Shown here one piece after another: positions 8,549 through 17,372 of a DNA stretch of 64,000 nt. Made by a program: the position numbers and the translations under genes. This stretch comes from Clostridiales bacterium (GTDB lineage: Bacteria; Bacillota; Clostridia; Christensenellales; Aristaeellaceae), in the NCBI GenBank assembly GCA_012517815.1, contig JAAYUF010000013.1, positions 81,411 to 145,410 of the forward strand. Reading direction: 5' to 3'. Positions within the stretch are counted from its first letter, which is position 1. Each line of letters begins with the position of its first letter. Below the pieces are notes generated by a model that saw only the letters and a program-made list of their open reading frames with translations, had not been told where the DNA came from and ran no database searches.

Positions 8549-8560
8549 GCGGAGGCCGCC

Positions 8561-9229
8561 ATGCGCTATGAACTGGTACGCAGCAACCGACGGACGCTGG
8601 CGCTGACCGTGGACCGCGGCGGGAACCTGACCGTTCGCGCGCCGCTTCGGATGCCGGCCGCGCAGATTGAAACCTTTGTGCGGGCCAAACAGGACTGGAT
8701 TGAGAAAACGCGCGTACGCCTGTCGCAGCTTCCGCCTCCGGCGGAACCGCTGTCGCTGGGCGACGGGGCGACAATGCCCTACCTTGGGCGAACGCTGACG
8801 CTCCGGCGCGCGGCGGTCGCAAGGGTTACCCTATCCGGCGACACGCTGCTGTTTCCCCTCTCGGCCGCGGATACGAGCCCCCTGATCCGCTGGCTGGAAG
8901 CGCAGGTCCGCGTGGAGTTTGACGCGCGGGTGAGCCGGCTTTCGCGGGCGCTGAACCTGCATCCCAAAACCATCCGCCTCTCCCGGGCGCACGGCCGCTG
9001 GGGCAGCATGAGCGGCCGGGGCACCCTGAGCCTGAACCGCGCGCTGATCCTCTGCCCGCCCGAGGTGATGGATTACGTGATCATCCACGAGCTGTGCCAC
9101 ATCGCCCACCCCAACCACTCCGCCGCCTTCTGGGCGCTGGTGGAGCGTTGCCTGCCCGGCTGCCGCGCCTGGCGCGCGTGGCTCAAGTCGCACAATTCGC
9201 TGATTTTCGTTCTGCCGGACGAACCGTAA
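8561..9229 (+). CDS. YgjP-like M48-type metal-dependent hydrolase
   Basis: This 222-residue protein matches the YgjP/DUF45 family of zinc metallopeptidases. The metal site is HELCHIAHPNHSAAFW: two His and a Glu of an HExxH motif and a downstream NHSxxFW. RWGSMSGRGTLSLN upstream is the family's signature strand. Proteins of this family are soluble and their natural substrates are poorly defined. The gene is in the middle of the three-gene run. Confidence 0.9.
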   Translation: MRYELVRSNRRTLALTVDRGGNLTVRAPLRMPAAQIETFVRAKQDWIEKTRVRLSQLPPPAEPLSLGDGATMPYLGRTLTLRRAAVARVTLSGDTLLFPLSAADTSPLIRWLEAQVRVEFDARVSRLSRALNLHPKTIRLSRAHGRWGSMSGRGTLSLNRALILCPPEVMDYVIIHELCHIAHPNHSAAFWALVERCLPGCRAWRAWLKSHNSLIFVLPDEP

Positions 9230-9241
9230 AGGAGGCAGCCC

Positions 9242-10408
9242 GTGGAGCCGCACCCGACCCGAAAACGGCCGCACCTCGCGTTCGTGCTGATGATGCTTAT
9301 GGTGTACCTACCGGTCTTCTTCGCGCTGTCCATGATTCGGGCGGAGTGGTACGGGTGGGTCGCGGTCGCGTTGTCCTTCGGGCTGCTGTTCTGGATGCAC
9401 AGCCGATCCTTCTGGCATAGCTGGAGGATCGTGCTTTGTTTTCTGAGCGCCTTTGCGGTGGCGCTCGCAGGGCTTTCCTTCTCCCGGCCGGAATGGGACG
9501 TGTCGCTTTCCGCGCAGCTGAGCCGCGGCATCGTGCGCACGTTTTCGCGCCTGCCGGCGGAGGATCAGGCGATCGGGCGCACGCTGCTGGCCGAACGCGG
9601 CTGGACGCCGCCCGAAGGGTACGAGCTTACCGTGGTTCCGCTGCCCAACGCCAGGCTGGAGCTGCTTCGCAAAACCGGATCGGCAAGCGATCGCGCCATC
9701 CTGCAGTTCCACGGCGGCGCGTTTGTGTCGGGGCTGAACGACCTGTACCGGGAATTCGCCGTGCGCTACAGCCGCATCGGCGGAGACAGCCTGGTTGCGA
9801 CGCTGGATTACCGCCTCGCGCCCGCGTGGCCGTACCCCAGCCAGCAGAGCGACGCCATGGACGCCTGGCAGTATATGACCAAGACGCTGGGCTATCCTGC
9901 GGAGAACGTGATCGTGGTGGGGGACAGCGCGGGCGGCAACCTGGCCCTGTCGCTGGGGCTGCGCCTGCGGGATCAGGCCCTGCCGATGCCCCGGGGCATC
10001 GTGTGCATGTCCCCCTGGGCCGACCTGAGCAACTCCGGCCCTTCCCATATCACCAACGCCACGGTGGACCCTTCCTTCGGCGTGGATGCGAGGACCTATG
10101 ACGGCCGCCCGGTCGGGGTGACGGACAGCACCTACGCGGACGGGCTGGACGCTGCCGACCCGTACCTGTCGCCATCGTTCGGGAACTATGAGGGATTCCC
10201 GCCGATGCTGTTGCAGGCCGGCAGCATCGAAATATTGCTCAGCGACAGCGAGATGGTCTATGAAAACGCGCGCGACCACGGCGTGGACTGCGCGCTGACG
10301 GTCTATAAGGGAATGTTCCACGTGTTTCAGGGCGCGATGGATCTGCTGCCTGAAAGCAAGAGCGCCTGGGAAGAAATCGAACGGTTTTTTAATGAAACCC
10401 TGCGCTGA
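9242..10408 (+). CDS. Membrane-anchored alpha/beta hydrolase of the hormone-sensitive-lipase type
   Basis: This 388-residue protein starts at a GTG, 6 nt after GGAGG. Residues 15-80 hold two to three hydrophobic segments, so the catalytic domain is probably tethered to the membrane. The HSL-family oxyanion motif FHGGAF (about residue 157) and the nucleophile motif GDSAGGN are present, and an Asp and a His (KGMFHVFQ) complete the triad near the C-terminus. It is expected to hydrolyse short-chain or aryl esters; the true substrate is unknown. It is the last gene of the cluster. Confidence 0.87.
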   Translation: MEPHPTRKRPHLAFVLMMLMVYLPVFFALSMIRAEWYGWVAVALSFGLLFWMHSRSFWHSWRIVLCFLSAFAVALAGLSFSRPEWDVSLSAQLSRGIVRTFSRLPAEDQAIGRTLLAERGWTPPEGYELTVVPLPNARLELLRKTGSASDRAILQFHGGAFVSGLNDLYREFAVRYSRIGGDSLVATLDYRLAPAWPYPSQQSDAMDAWQYMTKTLGYPAENVIVVGDSAGGNLALSLGLRLRDQALPMPRGIVCMSPWADLSNSGPSHITNATVDPSFGVDARTYDGRPVGVTDSTYADGLDAADPYLSPSFGNYEGFPPMLLQAGSIEILLSDSEMVYENARDHGVDCALTVYKGMFHVFQGAMDLLPESKSAWEEIERFFNETLR

Positions 10409-10430
10409 ACGCGAACGGACACATCGATTG

Positions 10431-10555
10431 GGTGGCGCGCATCAGGAATGGACGCGCGCCGGTTGGGTGGCGCGCATCAGGAACAGTTACGTGTCGGCTG
10501 AGCGGCGCGCATCAGGAATGGACGCGCATCGGATGAACGGCGCGTGCCTGACCGC
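10431..10555 (+). repeat. 35-bp tandem repeat, three full units plus partial ends
   Basis: Units at 10431-10465, 10466-10500 and 10501-10535 share GGCGCGCATCAGGAA and a following GACGCGC-type stretch; a degenerate fourth unit starts at 10536. The period is exactly 35 bp, so it cannot encode an in-frame peptide repeat. It lies just downstream of the esterase stop. Confidence 0.85.
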
Positions 10556-10707
10556 ATGCGTCATGGCCCAAAGGACATTTCAATGGCAGAGGACCTTCGC
10601 TGACCAGACTGGCTTCCTTCCGGCGCACGCACAACGGCGGCCGGTTGCCGCAACAGCGGCGACGTGCGCCGCGGTCGTCCTGCCGGGGGCGTGTTTTTTG
10701 CACACGG
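10556..10707. other. Remaining spacer before DUF523
   Basis: GC-rich and without a recognised gene. A TTTTTTG run near 10695 follows only a weak stem. Confidence 0.45.
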
Positions 10708-11139
10708 TCACCCGGCCAGTTCGGCCGCGCGGGAGGCCGGCAGCACGCGCACGCCGTTTTCCTTCAGCAGCGCGGCAGTCAGGCCGTCGCCTTGCGTAAG
10801 CCCGCCGGTGAAGGTGCCGTCGTGAATCCGGCCGCACCCGCAGGATGGGCTGCGGTCCTGCAACAGGGCGCAGCCGCATCCCAGCGTTTCGCACAGCCGC
10901 AGCGCTTCCGCGGCGCCGCGCCGGAACGCTTCGGTCACATCCAGGCCGGATTGGGTTACCACCCGGCCGTCGCGGATTTCGCACGGTTCGCGCGGTGTAG
11001 CCAGTCCGCCGTAGATTTCGGGGCAAAACGGGATCAGGGAGTGCGTTTGAGTCAGGGCGAGCACTTCCGGGTTTTCTTTCGCGTTTCCGTCGTATCGGCA
11101 ACCCATGCCCAGCAGACAGGCGCTGACCAGCACGTTCAT
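10708..11139 (-). CDS. DUF523 family protein
   Basis: This 143-residue protein matches DUF523 (YbbK-like): MNVLVSACLLGMGCRYDG at the N-terminus, FCPEIYGGLATPREPCEI in the middle, and LLQDRSPSCGCGRIHDGTF after it. Several invariant Cys residues suggest metal or iron-sulfur binding, but the family has no firmly assigned reaction. Start: ATG at 11139, after GAGGAGG. The gene is monocistronic with its own promoter. Confidence 0.93.
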   Translation of the reverse strand: MNVLVSACLLGMGCRYDGNAKENPEVLALTQTHSLIPFCPEIYGGLATPREPCEIRDGRVVTQSGLDVTEAFRRGAAEALRLCETLGCGCALLQDRSPSCGCGRIHDGTFTGGLTQGDGLTAALLKENGVRVLPASRAAELAG

Positions 11140-11174
11140 CGCGCATCCTCCTCACGGGTTTTCTTGCGAACCCC

Positions 11175-11203
11175 ATTGTAGCACACCGGGGCGGTTCCGC
11201 CAA
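11175..11203 (-). promoter_or_regulatory. Promoter for DUF523 gene
   Basis: On the minus strand TTGGCG (11198-11203) and TACAAT (11175-11180) are separated by 17 bp. Confidence 0.65.
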
Positions 11204-11340
11204 CCGTTGCCGGGCGGCCGCGGGAAGCGTGGGCGGCGCGCGCCGGGCCGGTACGGGGCGGATGCCTGCGGCCGGGCGCGCCCGGAGGAGCGGATGCCCG
11301 CGGTACGGCGCGGGGGTCAGCTGCGGGAGCCCTTCCCGGC
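11204..11340. other. Divergent spacer core
   Basis: This GC-rich stretch lies between the two divergent promoters. No further site was recognised. Confidence 0.4.
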
Positions 11341-11369
11341 TTGACACGCTCTTGCCCGCGTGTTATCCT
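11341..11369 (+). promoter_or_regulatory. Promoter for the surface-polysaccharide genes
   Basis: A perfect TTGACA (11341-11346) and TATCCT (11364-11369) are separated by 17 bp, about 100 bases before the sugar transferase start. Confidence 0.8.
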
Positions 11370-11469
11370 TAATCCGTTCGGTTTCCGGGAACCGCGCGCC
11401 CGCCGGCACGGGTCCCCAAGCCTTCTTCCACGCCGGCGCAAAGGCGCATCACCCGATTGGGAGGCACGC

Positions 11470-13134
11470 ATGAACAGGCGATATGTGCTGTCACAAGTCG
11501 TCAAAATCCTGTTTCAGTGTTTGTTGTACGTTTCCCTCTTCCTCACGTTTTTTCTCCTGCTGTCGGTCACCAACCCGCAGATCATCAACATGAGCCGTAC
11601 CGCCGCGACCACCATGGCAACCTTCGCCATTGTGCTGCTCATCCTCACCTATGTGTACGGCGGCTATCAGCTTGGCGTCAAAAAAGCGCGGTCGGTGTTT
11701 TCTTCCCTGCTGATCTCCATCATCTTGACGGATATCGCCACCTACCTGCAGTTGCAGATCATGAACGTCAACCCCGCCAACAACGATCGGCTGATCCTGT
11801 TCGGCGAGGATTTTTGGCTGTTCATGGGCGCGATGCTCCTGCAGGTCGGGCTGATCTATCTGTTCGTTTCGCTGGGCTATCACTTCTATTTCCGGATCAA
11901 CCCGCCGCAGCGCTGCTGCGTGATTACCTCCTCTCAGGAACAGGCGGAGCACATCGCGGAAAAGATCGCGACATTCCGCCAGAAGTACAGGCTGGGCGAG
12001 GTGCTCCACTACGCCTGCGAGGACGTGCGCGATACCATCCTGGAACACGACGTGGTATTCCTGGCCGGCGTCCCCGATACCGAGGAAGCGGAGCTGAAGG
12101 CGTTTTGCTATAAGCACGGCAAGACGACGTACCTGCTGGCTGAGCTGGGGGATGTGATCACGTCCACGGCGGAACAGAGCGTGATCGACGACACCCTGTT
12201 TCTCTACATCCACCGGCTGGAACCCACCCTGATCCAGCGGCTGGTCAAGCGCCTGTCGGATATCGTGATCAGCCTCCTGGGCATCGTGATTTCCAGCCCG
12301 ATCATGCTCATCGCGGCGGTCGCGATCCTCCTGTCCCGCAACGGCCCGGTGTTTTTCAAACAGAAGCGCGCCACCATCGGCGAGCAGGTCTTTGACATCA
12401 TCAAATTCCGCACCATGTATACCAGCGCCTGCGATATGCGGGAACAATCCGCCTGTGTCAACGACGGGCGCATCACGCGCGTGGGCAGGGTGCTGCGCAA
12501 GTACCGCATCGACGAGCTGCCCCAGCTGTTTAACGTTCTGGTAGGGGATATGAGCATCGTCGGCCCCCGGCCGGAAATGCTGGAAAACGTGAACCGCTAC
12601 ACCCAGGAAGTGCCCGAGTTTGAGTACCGCAAGCAGATGAAGGCGGGCCTGACGGGCATGGCGCAGATCGACGGCAAGTACAACACCACGCCCAAGGATA
12701 AGGTGATCCTGGACCTGCTCTACATCGAGAACTTCTCCCTGATGCTGGACGCGAAGCTGATTCTGCGCACGGTGACGGTGTTTTTCCGCCGCGACAGCAC
12801 CGAGGGCTTCCATGACCGCAAGCGCGCCCGCTGCCCGCAGATGCGCACCGCGGGCGACCGACGGCCCGATGCGCGGGACGGAGCCTGCCAGGCGGCGACG
12901 CCCTGCGCCGCGCACGGAAAACCGGCTGCCATTGTTTCGTTTGCGGCGCCCGAAATTGAGTACAGCGTGGAGAATGCCCCGGTGGAAAAGGTGCTGGACG
13001 CAGCGGAACTGGAGGAAGCGGCGGCGCTTCGGGCTGGCGGATCGGCCGCCTGCGGCGCTGGCGCGGCCGCAACCGCGGTGACGCCCACCCTGCTTCACCC
13101 CGCGCCGGCGAACGGCGCACAGGCCGGAAGATAA
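11470..13134 (+). CDS. Polyprenyl glycosylphosphotransferase (exopolysaccharide sugar transferase)
   Basis: This 554-residue membrane enzyme moves a sugar-1-phosphate onto undecaprenyl phosphate to start a surface polysaccharide unit. It has four N-terminal membrane segments within residues 1-150, a soluble middle domain (about 155-255), a re-entrant helix (270-295) and the bacterial sugar-transferase domain. Motifs include FFKQKRATIGEQVFDIIKFR, KYRIDELPQLFNVL, SIVGPRPEM and KAGLTGMAQI. Start: ATG at 11470, 7 nt after GGGAGG. Residues from about 441 form a 110-residue Ala-rich, low-complexity tail not usual for the family. The genes that follow (nucleotidyltransferase, galE) supply sugar nucleotides. 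Confidence 0.93.
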   Translation: MNRRYVLSQVVKILFQCLLYVSLFLTFFLLLSVTNPQIINMSRTAATTMATFAIVLLILTYVYGGYQLGVKKARSVFSSLLISIILTDIATYLQLQIMNVNPANNDRLILFGEDFWLFMGAMLLQVGLIYLFVSLGYHFYFRINPPQRCCVITSSQEQAEHIAEKIATFRQKYRLGEVLHYACEDVRDTILEHDVVFLAGVPDTEEAELKAFCYKHGKTTYLLAELGDVITSTAEQSVIDDTLFLYIHRLEPTLIQRLVKRLSDIVISLLGIVISSPIMLIAAVAILLSRNGPVFFKQKRATIGEQVFDIIKFRTMYTSACDMREQSACVNDGRITRVGRVLRKYRIDELPQLFNVLVGDMSIVGPRPEMLENVNRYTQEVPEFEYRKQMKAGLTGMAQIDGKYNTTPKDKVILDLLYIENFSLMLDAKLILRTVTVFFRRDSTEGFHDRKRARCPQMRTAGDRRPDARDGACQAATPCAAHGKPAAIVSFAAPEIEYSVENAPVEKVLDAAELEEAAALRAGGSAACGAGAAATAVTPTLLHPAPANGAQAGR

Positions 13135-13207
13135 CCGATTGCGGGGGCCCTGCTCAGGCAAGGCCCGCGACAGGGTAAGCGACAGTGTTTGAGGAGGGGT
13201 ACCAAAC

Positions 13208-14113
13208 ATGGAAAAGACGCTTCTGATTATGGCGGCGGGCATGGGCTCGCGCTACGGCGGCAACAAACAGATCGACGGTATGGGCCCGCATGGCGAGATC
13301 CTGCTGGAGTACTCGATCTACGACGCGCTGCAGGCGGGGTTTACGAAAGTCGTATTCATCATCAAGCGCGACTTTGAACAGCGGATTCGCGACATGGTCG
13401 GGGATCAGCTTGCCAAACAGGTGAAGGTGGAGTACGTCTATCAGGAATTTGATTCGCTGCCGGCGTTTTACCGGCTACCCCCGGAGCGCGTGAAGCCCTT
13501 TGGAACCGTGCACGCCGTGCTGTGCGCCGCGGATGTCATCCGCGAACCCTTTGCCGTCATTAATGCCGACGATTACTACGGCCGCGATCCCTACCGGCTG
13601 GTAGGCGAGCGCATTGCGACCCTCCGGCCTGAGGGCGAGGCCTGCATGGTGGGTTACTACCTGAAAAACACCGTGAGCGACAACGGCCACGTGACCCGGG
13701 GCGTCTGCGCGACCACGCCCGAAGGGAAGCTCACCGGCGTGACGGAAACCTATAAAATCCAGCCCTTCCCGGACGGGACCATCCGCGATACGAACCTCGA
13801 TCCGAGCGGCGTGGTGCTCGATCCCGACAGCCTGGTGAGCATGAACCTGTTCGGGTTCACGCCCGCCATTTTCGACAGCGCGCGCCGCCGCTTCGACGCG
13901 TTCCTCCGGGCGATCAAACCCGGCGATATCAAGGCGGAGTATGTGCTGCCGGTGCTCATCGACCAGATGATGCGCGAGGAAGGGCTGGCCGTGGACGTGC
14001 TGCCGACCGACGCGGTCTGGTTTGGCGTGACGTACAAGGAGGACAAGCCCTTTGTGCAGGAACAGCTCAGGCGCATGCACGAGCAGGGCGTCTATCCCGA
14101 AACCCTGTTCTGA
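13208..14113 (+). CDS. NDP-sugar nucleotidyltransferase
   Basis: This 301-residue protein has the nucleotidyltransferase fold. The N-terminal loop LLIMAAGMGSRYGGNKQID binds the NTP, INADDYYG holds the metal-binding Asp, and VMVGYYLKNTVSDNG-like strands follow. It is related to UTP-glucose-1-phosphate-type enzymes, but lacks the classic GxGTRxxPxTK signature in its usual form. It is expected to make an NDP-sugar for surface glycan synthesis; base and sugar cannot be assigned. Start: ATG at 13208, after GAGGAGG. It lies between the sugar transferase and galE, 30 nt before the latter. Confidence 0.85.
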   Translation: MEKTLLIMAAGMGSRYGGNKQIDGMGPHGEILLEYSIYDALQAGFTKVVFIIKRDFEQRIRDMVGDQLAKQVKVEYVYQEFDSLPAFYRLPPERVKPFGTVHAVLCAADVIREPFAVINADDYYGRDPYRLVGERIATLRPEGEACMVGYYLKNTVSDNGHVTRGVCATTPEGKLTGVTETYKIQPFPDGTIRDTNLDPSGVVLDPDSLVSMNLFGFTPAIFDSARRRFDAFLRAIKPGDIKAEYVLPVLIDQMMREEGLAVDVLPTDAVWFGVTYKEDKPFVQEQLRRMHEQGVYPETLF

Positions 14114-14143
14114 TCCCAATTTGACCGACAGGAGGACATGCGG

Positions 14144-15160
14144 ATGGCGATTCTGCTGACAGGCGGCGCGGGCTTCATCGGTTCCCACACCTATGTGGAG
14201 CTCATCAACGCCGGGTACGACGCGGTGATTGTGGATAACTTCTACAACAGCTCCCCAGAGGTAATCCGGAGGCTGGAAACGATCACCGGCCGGCCCGTCG
14301 CCTGTTACGACGCGGACGTGTGCGATGCCAACGCGCTGGAACCGGTGTTTGCCAACCACCCGATCGAGGCGGTAATCCATTTCGCCGGCTATAAAGCCGT
14401 CGGGGAAAGCGTTACCAAACCGCTGGCTTACTACCGCAACAATCTGGACAGCACCCTGACCCTGTGCGAAACGATGCGGCGCCATGGGGTGAAGCGCATC
14501 GTGTTCAGCTCCTCGGCGACGGTCTACGGCGCCATCCAGACCATGCCGCTGGTGGAAACCATGCCCACCGGCTGCACCAACCCGTATGGCTGGACGAAAT
14601 TCATGATTGAGCAGATTCTGACGGATACCGCCGCCGCCAACCCGGACTGGGCCGTCGCGCTGCTTCGCTACTTCAACCCCATCGGCGCGCATGCCAGCGG
14701 CCTGATCGGCGAGGATCCCGTGGGCATTCCCAACAACCTGATGCCCTACCTTTCGCAGGTGGCTTCCGGCAAACTGGCCAGGCTCCGGGTATTCGGCAAC
14801 GATTACCCGACCCCGGACGGCACGGGCGTGCGCGATTACATCCACGTGACGGACCTGGCGCGCGGCCATGTCGCCGCGTGCGATTTCCTGATGGAGCGTC
14901 CCGGCTGCGAGGTGTTTAACCTGGGCACCGGCAAAGGGTACAGCGTCCTGGAGCTGCTTAGGACCTTCGAGCGCGTCAACGGCATCTCCATCCCGTACGA
15001 GATCGCGCCGCGCCGGCCGGGCGATATCGCCACCTGCTATGCCGACCCCGCCAAGGCGGAACGGATGCTGCACTGGAAGGCGGAAAAGAATCTGGACGAC
15101 ATGTGCCGGGATGCGTGGAACTGGCAAAGCCACAACCCCGAAGGGTATCGCGGGGCGTAA
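14144..15160 (+). CDS. galE: UDP-glucose 4-epimerase
   Basis: This 338-residue enzyme interconverts UDP-glucose and UDP-galactose with bound NAD. The Rossmann loop TGGAGFIGSH is at residues 6-15, SSSATVYG at 122-129, and the YxxxK pair is Tyr148/Lys152 in NPYGWTK. Length matches bacterial GalE. I chose the ATG at 14144, 8 nt after GGAGG; the ATG at 14138 is too close. In this operon it likely supplies UDP-galactose for surface polysaccharide. Confidence 0.95.
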   Translation: MAILLTGGAGFIGSHTYVELINAGYDAVIVDNFYNSSPEVIRRLETITGRPVACYDADVCDANALEPVFANHPIEAVIHFAGYKAVGESVTKPLAYYRNNLDSTLTLCETMRRHGVKRIVFSSSATVYGAIQTMPLVETMPTGCTNPYGWTKFMIEQILTDTAAANPDWAVALLRYFNPIGAHASGLIGEDPVGIPNNLMPYLSQVASGKLARLRVFGNDYPTPDGTGVRDYIHVTDLARGHVAACDFLMERPGCEVFNLGTGKGYSVLELLRTFERVNGISIPYEIAPRRPGDIATCYADPAKAERMLHWKAEKNLDDMCRDAWNWQSHNPEGYRGA

Positions 15161-15219
15161 GGCGCAGCTTCCCCCACGAAACGGGGAGCCACCGATTGCA
15201 GGGCGCTTGACAGCGACCA

Positions 15220-15247
15220 GACGGCGCGGGAGCATTCCCGCGCCGTC
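15220..15247. terminator. Strong stem-loop between convergent galE and glmS
   Basis: GACGGCGCGGGA and TCCCGCGCCGTC form a perfect 12-bp stem with a 4-nt loop. T residues are sparse on both sides, but the position between convergent genes suits a bidirectional terminator. Confidence 0.65.
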
Positions 15248-15320
15248 GCTATTTCCGGTGGATGTCCGTTCCGGTAGGGTTCAAGGCCGGTCGCGCCCGG
15301 GCAGGCCGGACGCTCGCGGA

Positions 15321-17156
15321 TTATTCCACCGTGACGCTCTTGGCGAGGTTGCGGGGCTTGTCTACGTCGCAGCCGCGCGCCACCGCCATGCAGTAGGCGA
15401 ACAGTTGCAGCGGGATCACGGCCAGTAGCGGCGCCAGCAGATCGTCTGCGGCGGGGATCAGAATCAGTTCGTCGGCTTCGCCGACCACCCGGTCCTGCAA
15501 ATCCTCACGGCAGACCGCCAGGATGCGCGCGCCGCGCGCCTTGATTTCGCGCAGGTTGCTAAGCGTCTTATCCAGCAGCGAAGGCTGGGTGATGGTGGCG
15601 ACCACGAGCCGCCCCTCCTGCAGCAGCGCGATGGGCCCGTGCTTGAGCTCGCCCGCCGCGTAGGCTTCGCTGAAAACGTAGCTGACTTCCTTGAGCTTCA
15701 GCGCCGCTTCCATCGAGAGGGCGAAGTCGAGCCCCCGGCCGACAAAGAACACATGCTTCTTCTGGCTGGCGGTGCTGGAGAACCATTGCAGCTTTTCTTC
15801 GGTCAGCAGCGCCTTTTCGGCTTTCGCGGGCAGACCGGCCAGCTCGTGGCGCAGACGCTCGGCTTCCTCCGGGGCAATCGTGCCGCGCATATCGGCCAGC
15901 GCGAGGGCGATCAGGAGCATCATTTCCACCTGGGTCATGTAGGCTTTGGTGCTCGCCACGGCGATCTCCGGCCCGGCGTAGGTGTAAAGGGTGTTGGTAT
16001 CGCCCACTTCGCGCGCGATGGTGGAACCGACCACGTTGCATACCGCCAGGATTTTGGCGCCGCGACGCTTCGCCTCCCGCAGGGCGGCCAGGGTATCCGC
16101 CGTTTCGCCGCTTTGGGATACGGCGATAAACAGTTCCTCTTCTCCGATAATGGGGTCGCGGTAGCGGTATTCGCTGGCGATATCGGCGGTAACCGGCACC
16201 CGCGCGAGCTTTTCGATCACATACTTGCCAAACACGCCCGCGTGGTACGCCGTACCGCAGGCGACTACGCTGATCTTGCGGAGGCGCTTCGCCTCCTCCG
16301 GCGTGACGGGAAGCCACCGGTACTCGTGCGGATCCCCGACGTTTCGCGGGGTGAAGGTGCTTTGCAGGGCCTGAGGCTGTTCGTGGATTTCCTTGAGCAT
16401 GTAGTGGGCGTAGCCGCCTTTCTCGGCGCTGCTTAAATCCCACGCCACGTGGTAGAGCTCGTGCCGGCGGGCTTCGCCCAGCTGGTCGAACACTTCGATG
16501 CCGTCGGCGCTGAGCACGGCGATCTCCTTATCCTGCAGGAAGATGACGTCCCGCGTGTGGCTGAGCATCGCGGGGATATCGCTGGCGATGAACGCCGCGC
16601 CGTTGGCCGCGCCCACGACCAGCGGGCTTTCGTGGCGGGCGCACAAGAGGCGGCCCGGTTCGGCGTCGCACAGCACGCCCAGCGCGTAGCTGCCTTCCAG
16701 CATGCCCATGGCCTTGATGAGCGCGTCCCTCATGTCCCCTTCGTAGAGCACGCTCAGCAGGTGCGCCACGACCTCGGTATCTGTCTGGGAAACGAACACG
16801 CAGCCCTGGTTTTGCAGGTGACGGCGCAGCGACTCGTGGTTTTCGATGATGACGTTGTGGACGATAGAGATGCCCCCCTTGAGATCGGTATGGGGATGGG
16901 CGTTCAGGTCGCTGGGTTCGCCATGGGTAGCCCAGCGGGTGTGCCCGATGCCGGAAAGGCCCGCCACGGGGCTTTGTTCCAGCAGACCGGCGAGGTTCTC
17001 CAGCCGGCCCTTCGCCTTGCGCACGTTGATATGCCCCGCGGCATCCAGCACGGCGACGCCCGCGCTGTCATACCCGCGGTAGCTGAGGCGGCCAAGCCCC
17101 TCCATCAGGATCGGGCAAGCCTGCTGGCTGCCGATATAGCCCACGATTCCGCACAT
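15321..17156 (-). CDS. glmS: Glutamine--fructose-6-phosphate aminotransferase
   Basis: This 611-residue enzyme makes glucosamine-6-phosphate from fructose-6-phosphate and glutamine, the first step to UDP-GlcNAc for the cell wall. The N-terminus MCGIVGYIG exposes catalytic Cys after Met removal. The glutaminase domain covers about 1-220, with HTRWATHGEPS. Two SIS domains follow (SQSGETADT near 355; SEAYAAGELKHGPIALL near 490) and the C-terminus ends in KSVTVE, as in the family. Start: ATG at 17156, after AGGAGG. The leader is too short for a glmS ribozyme. Confidence 0.97.
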   Translation of the reverse strand: MCGIVGYIGSQQACPILMEGLGRLSYRGYDSAGVAVLDAAGHINVRKAKGRLENLAGLLEQSPVAGLSGIGHTRWATHGEPSDLNAHPHTDLKGGISIVHNVIIENHESLRRHLQNQGCVFVSQTDTEVVAHLLSVLYEGDMRDALIKAMGMLEGSYALGVLCDAEPGRLLCARHESPLVVGAANGAAFIASDIPAMLSHTRDVIFLQDKEIAVLSADGIEVFDQLGEARRHELYHVAWDLSSAEKGGYAHYMLKEIHEQPQALQSTFTPRNVGDPHEYRWLPVTPEEAKRLRKISVVACGTAYHAGVFGKYVIEKLARVPVTADIASEYRYRDPIIGEEELFIAVSQSGETADTLAALREAKRRGAKILAVCNVVGSTIAREVGDTNTLYTYAGPEIAVASTKAYMTQVEMMLLIALALADMRGTIAPEEAERLRHELAGLPAKAEKALLTEEKLQWFSSTASQKKHVFFVGRGLDFALSMEAALKLKEVSYVFSEAYAAGELKHGPIALLQEGRLVVATITQPSLLDKTLSNLREIKARGARILAVCREDLQDRVVGEADELILIPAADDLLAPLLAVIPLQLFAYCMAVARGCDVDKPRNLAKSVTVE

Positions 17157-17197
17157 GATCCGTTTCCTCCTGTCAAGAACGTATTCAAACATATCAT

Positions 17198-17226
17198 ATT
17201 GTATCATATTGTATTAGTTTTGACAA
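17198..17226 (-). promoter_or_regulatory. glmS promoter with short direct repeats
   Basis: TTGTCA (17221-17226) and TACAAT (17198-17203) are separated by 17 bp. The -10 region holds two adjacent copies of ATACAATATG and a third partial one, an AT-rich direct repeat that could be a regulator site. Confidence 0.75.
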
Positions 17227-17314
17227 CCCCCCTCGGCGCCGCACGGGGCAACGCAGCGCAACCCAACCGGCGCAAGCGCTGCGGCTGCGGGGTTTGCGCC
17301 GCGCCGAAACGCGC

Positions 17315-17343
17315 TTGCGCGCTGCCCGAAAACTTGTTATGAT
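17315..17343 (+). promoter_or_regulatory. Promoter for the 2-hydroxyacid dehydrogenase
   Basis: TTGCGC (17315-17320) and TATGAT (17338-17343) are separated by 17 bp. Confidence 0.65.
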
Positions 17344-17372
17344 AGCGGAGGTTCGACGAAGGGGATGAAGCC

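Noticed and set aside
10431..10555. CRISPR array
   Set aside because: The 35-bp units are contiguous and diverged; there are no spacers.
11370..11469. Possible cyclic-di-GMP riboswitch before the sugar transferase
   Set aside because: GGCGCAAAGGC recalls part of the motif, but the other conserved blocks and the stem order are missing in a leader of only about 95 bases.
11491..13242. A 583-codon minus-strand frame opposite the sugar transferase
   Set aside because: The plus-strand protein has all sugar-transferase motifs; the antisense frame is a composition artefact.
17157..17220. glmS ribozyme
   Set aside because: The leader after the promoter is about 40 bases and lacks the ribozyme core.
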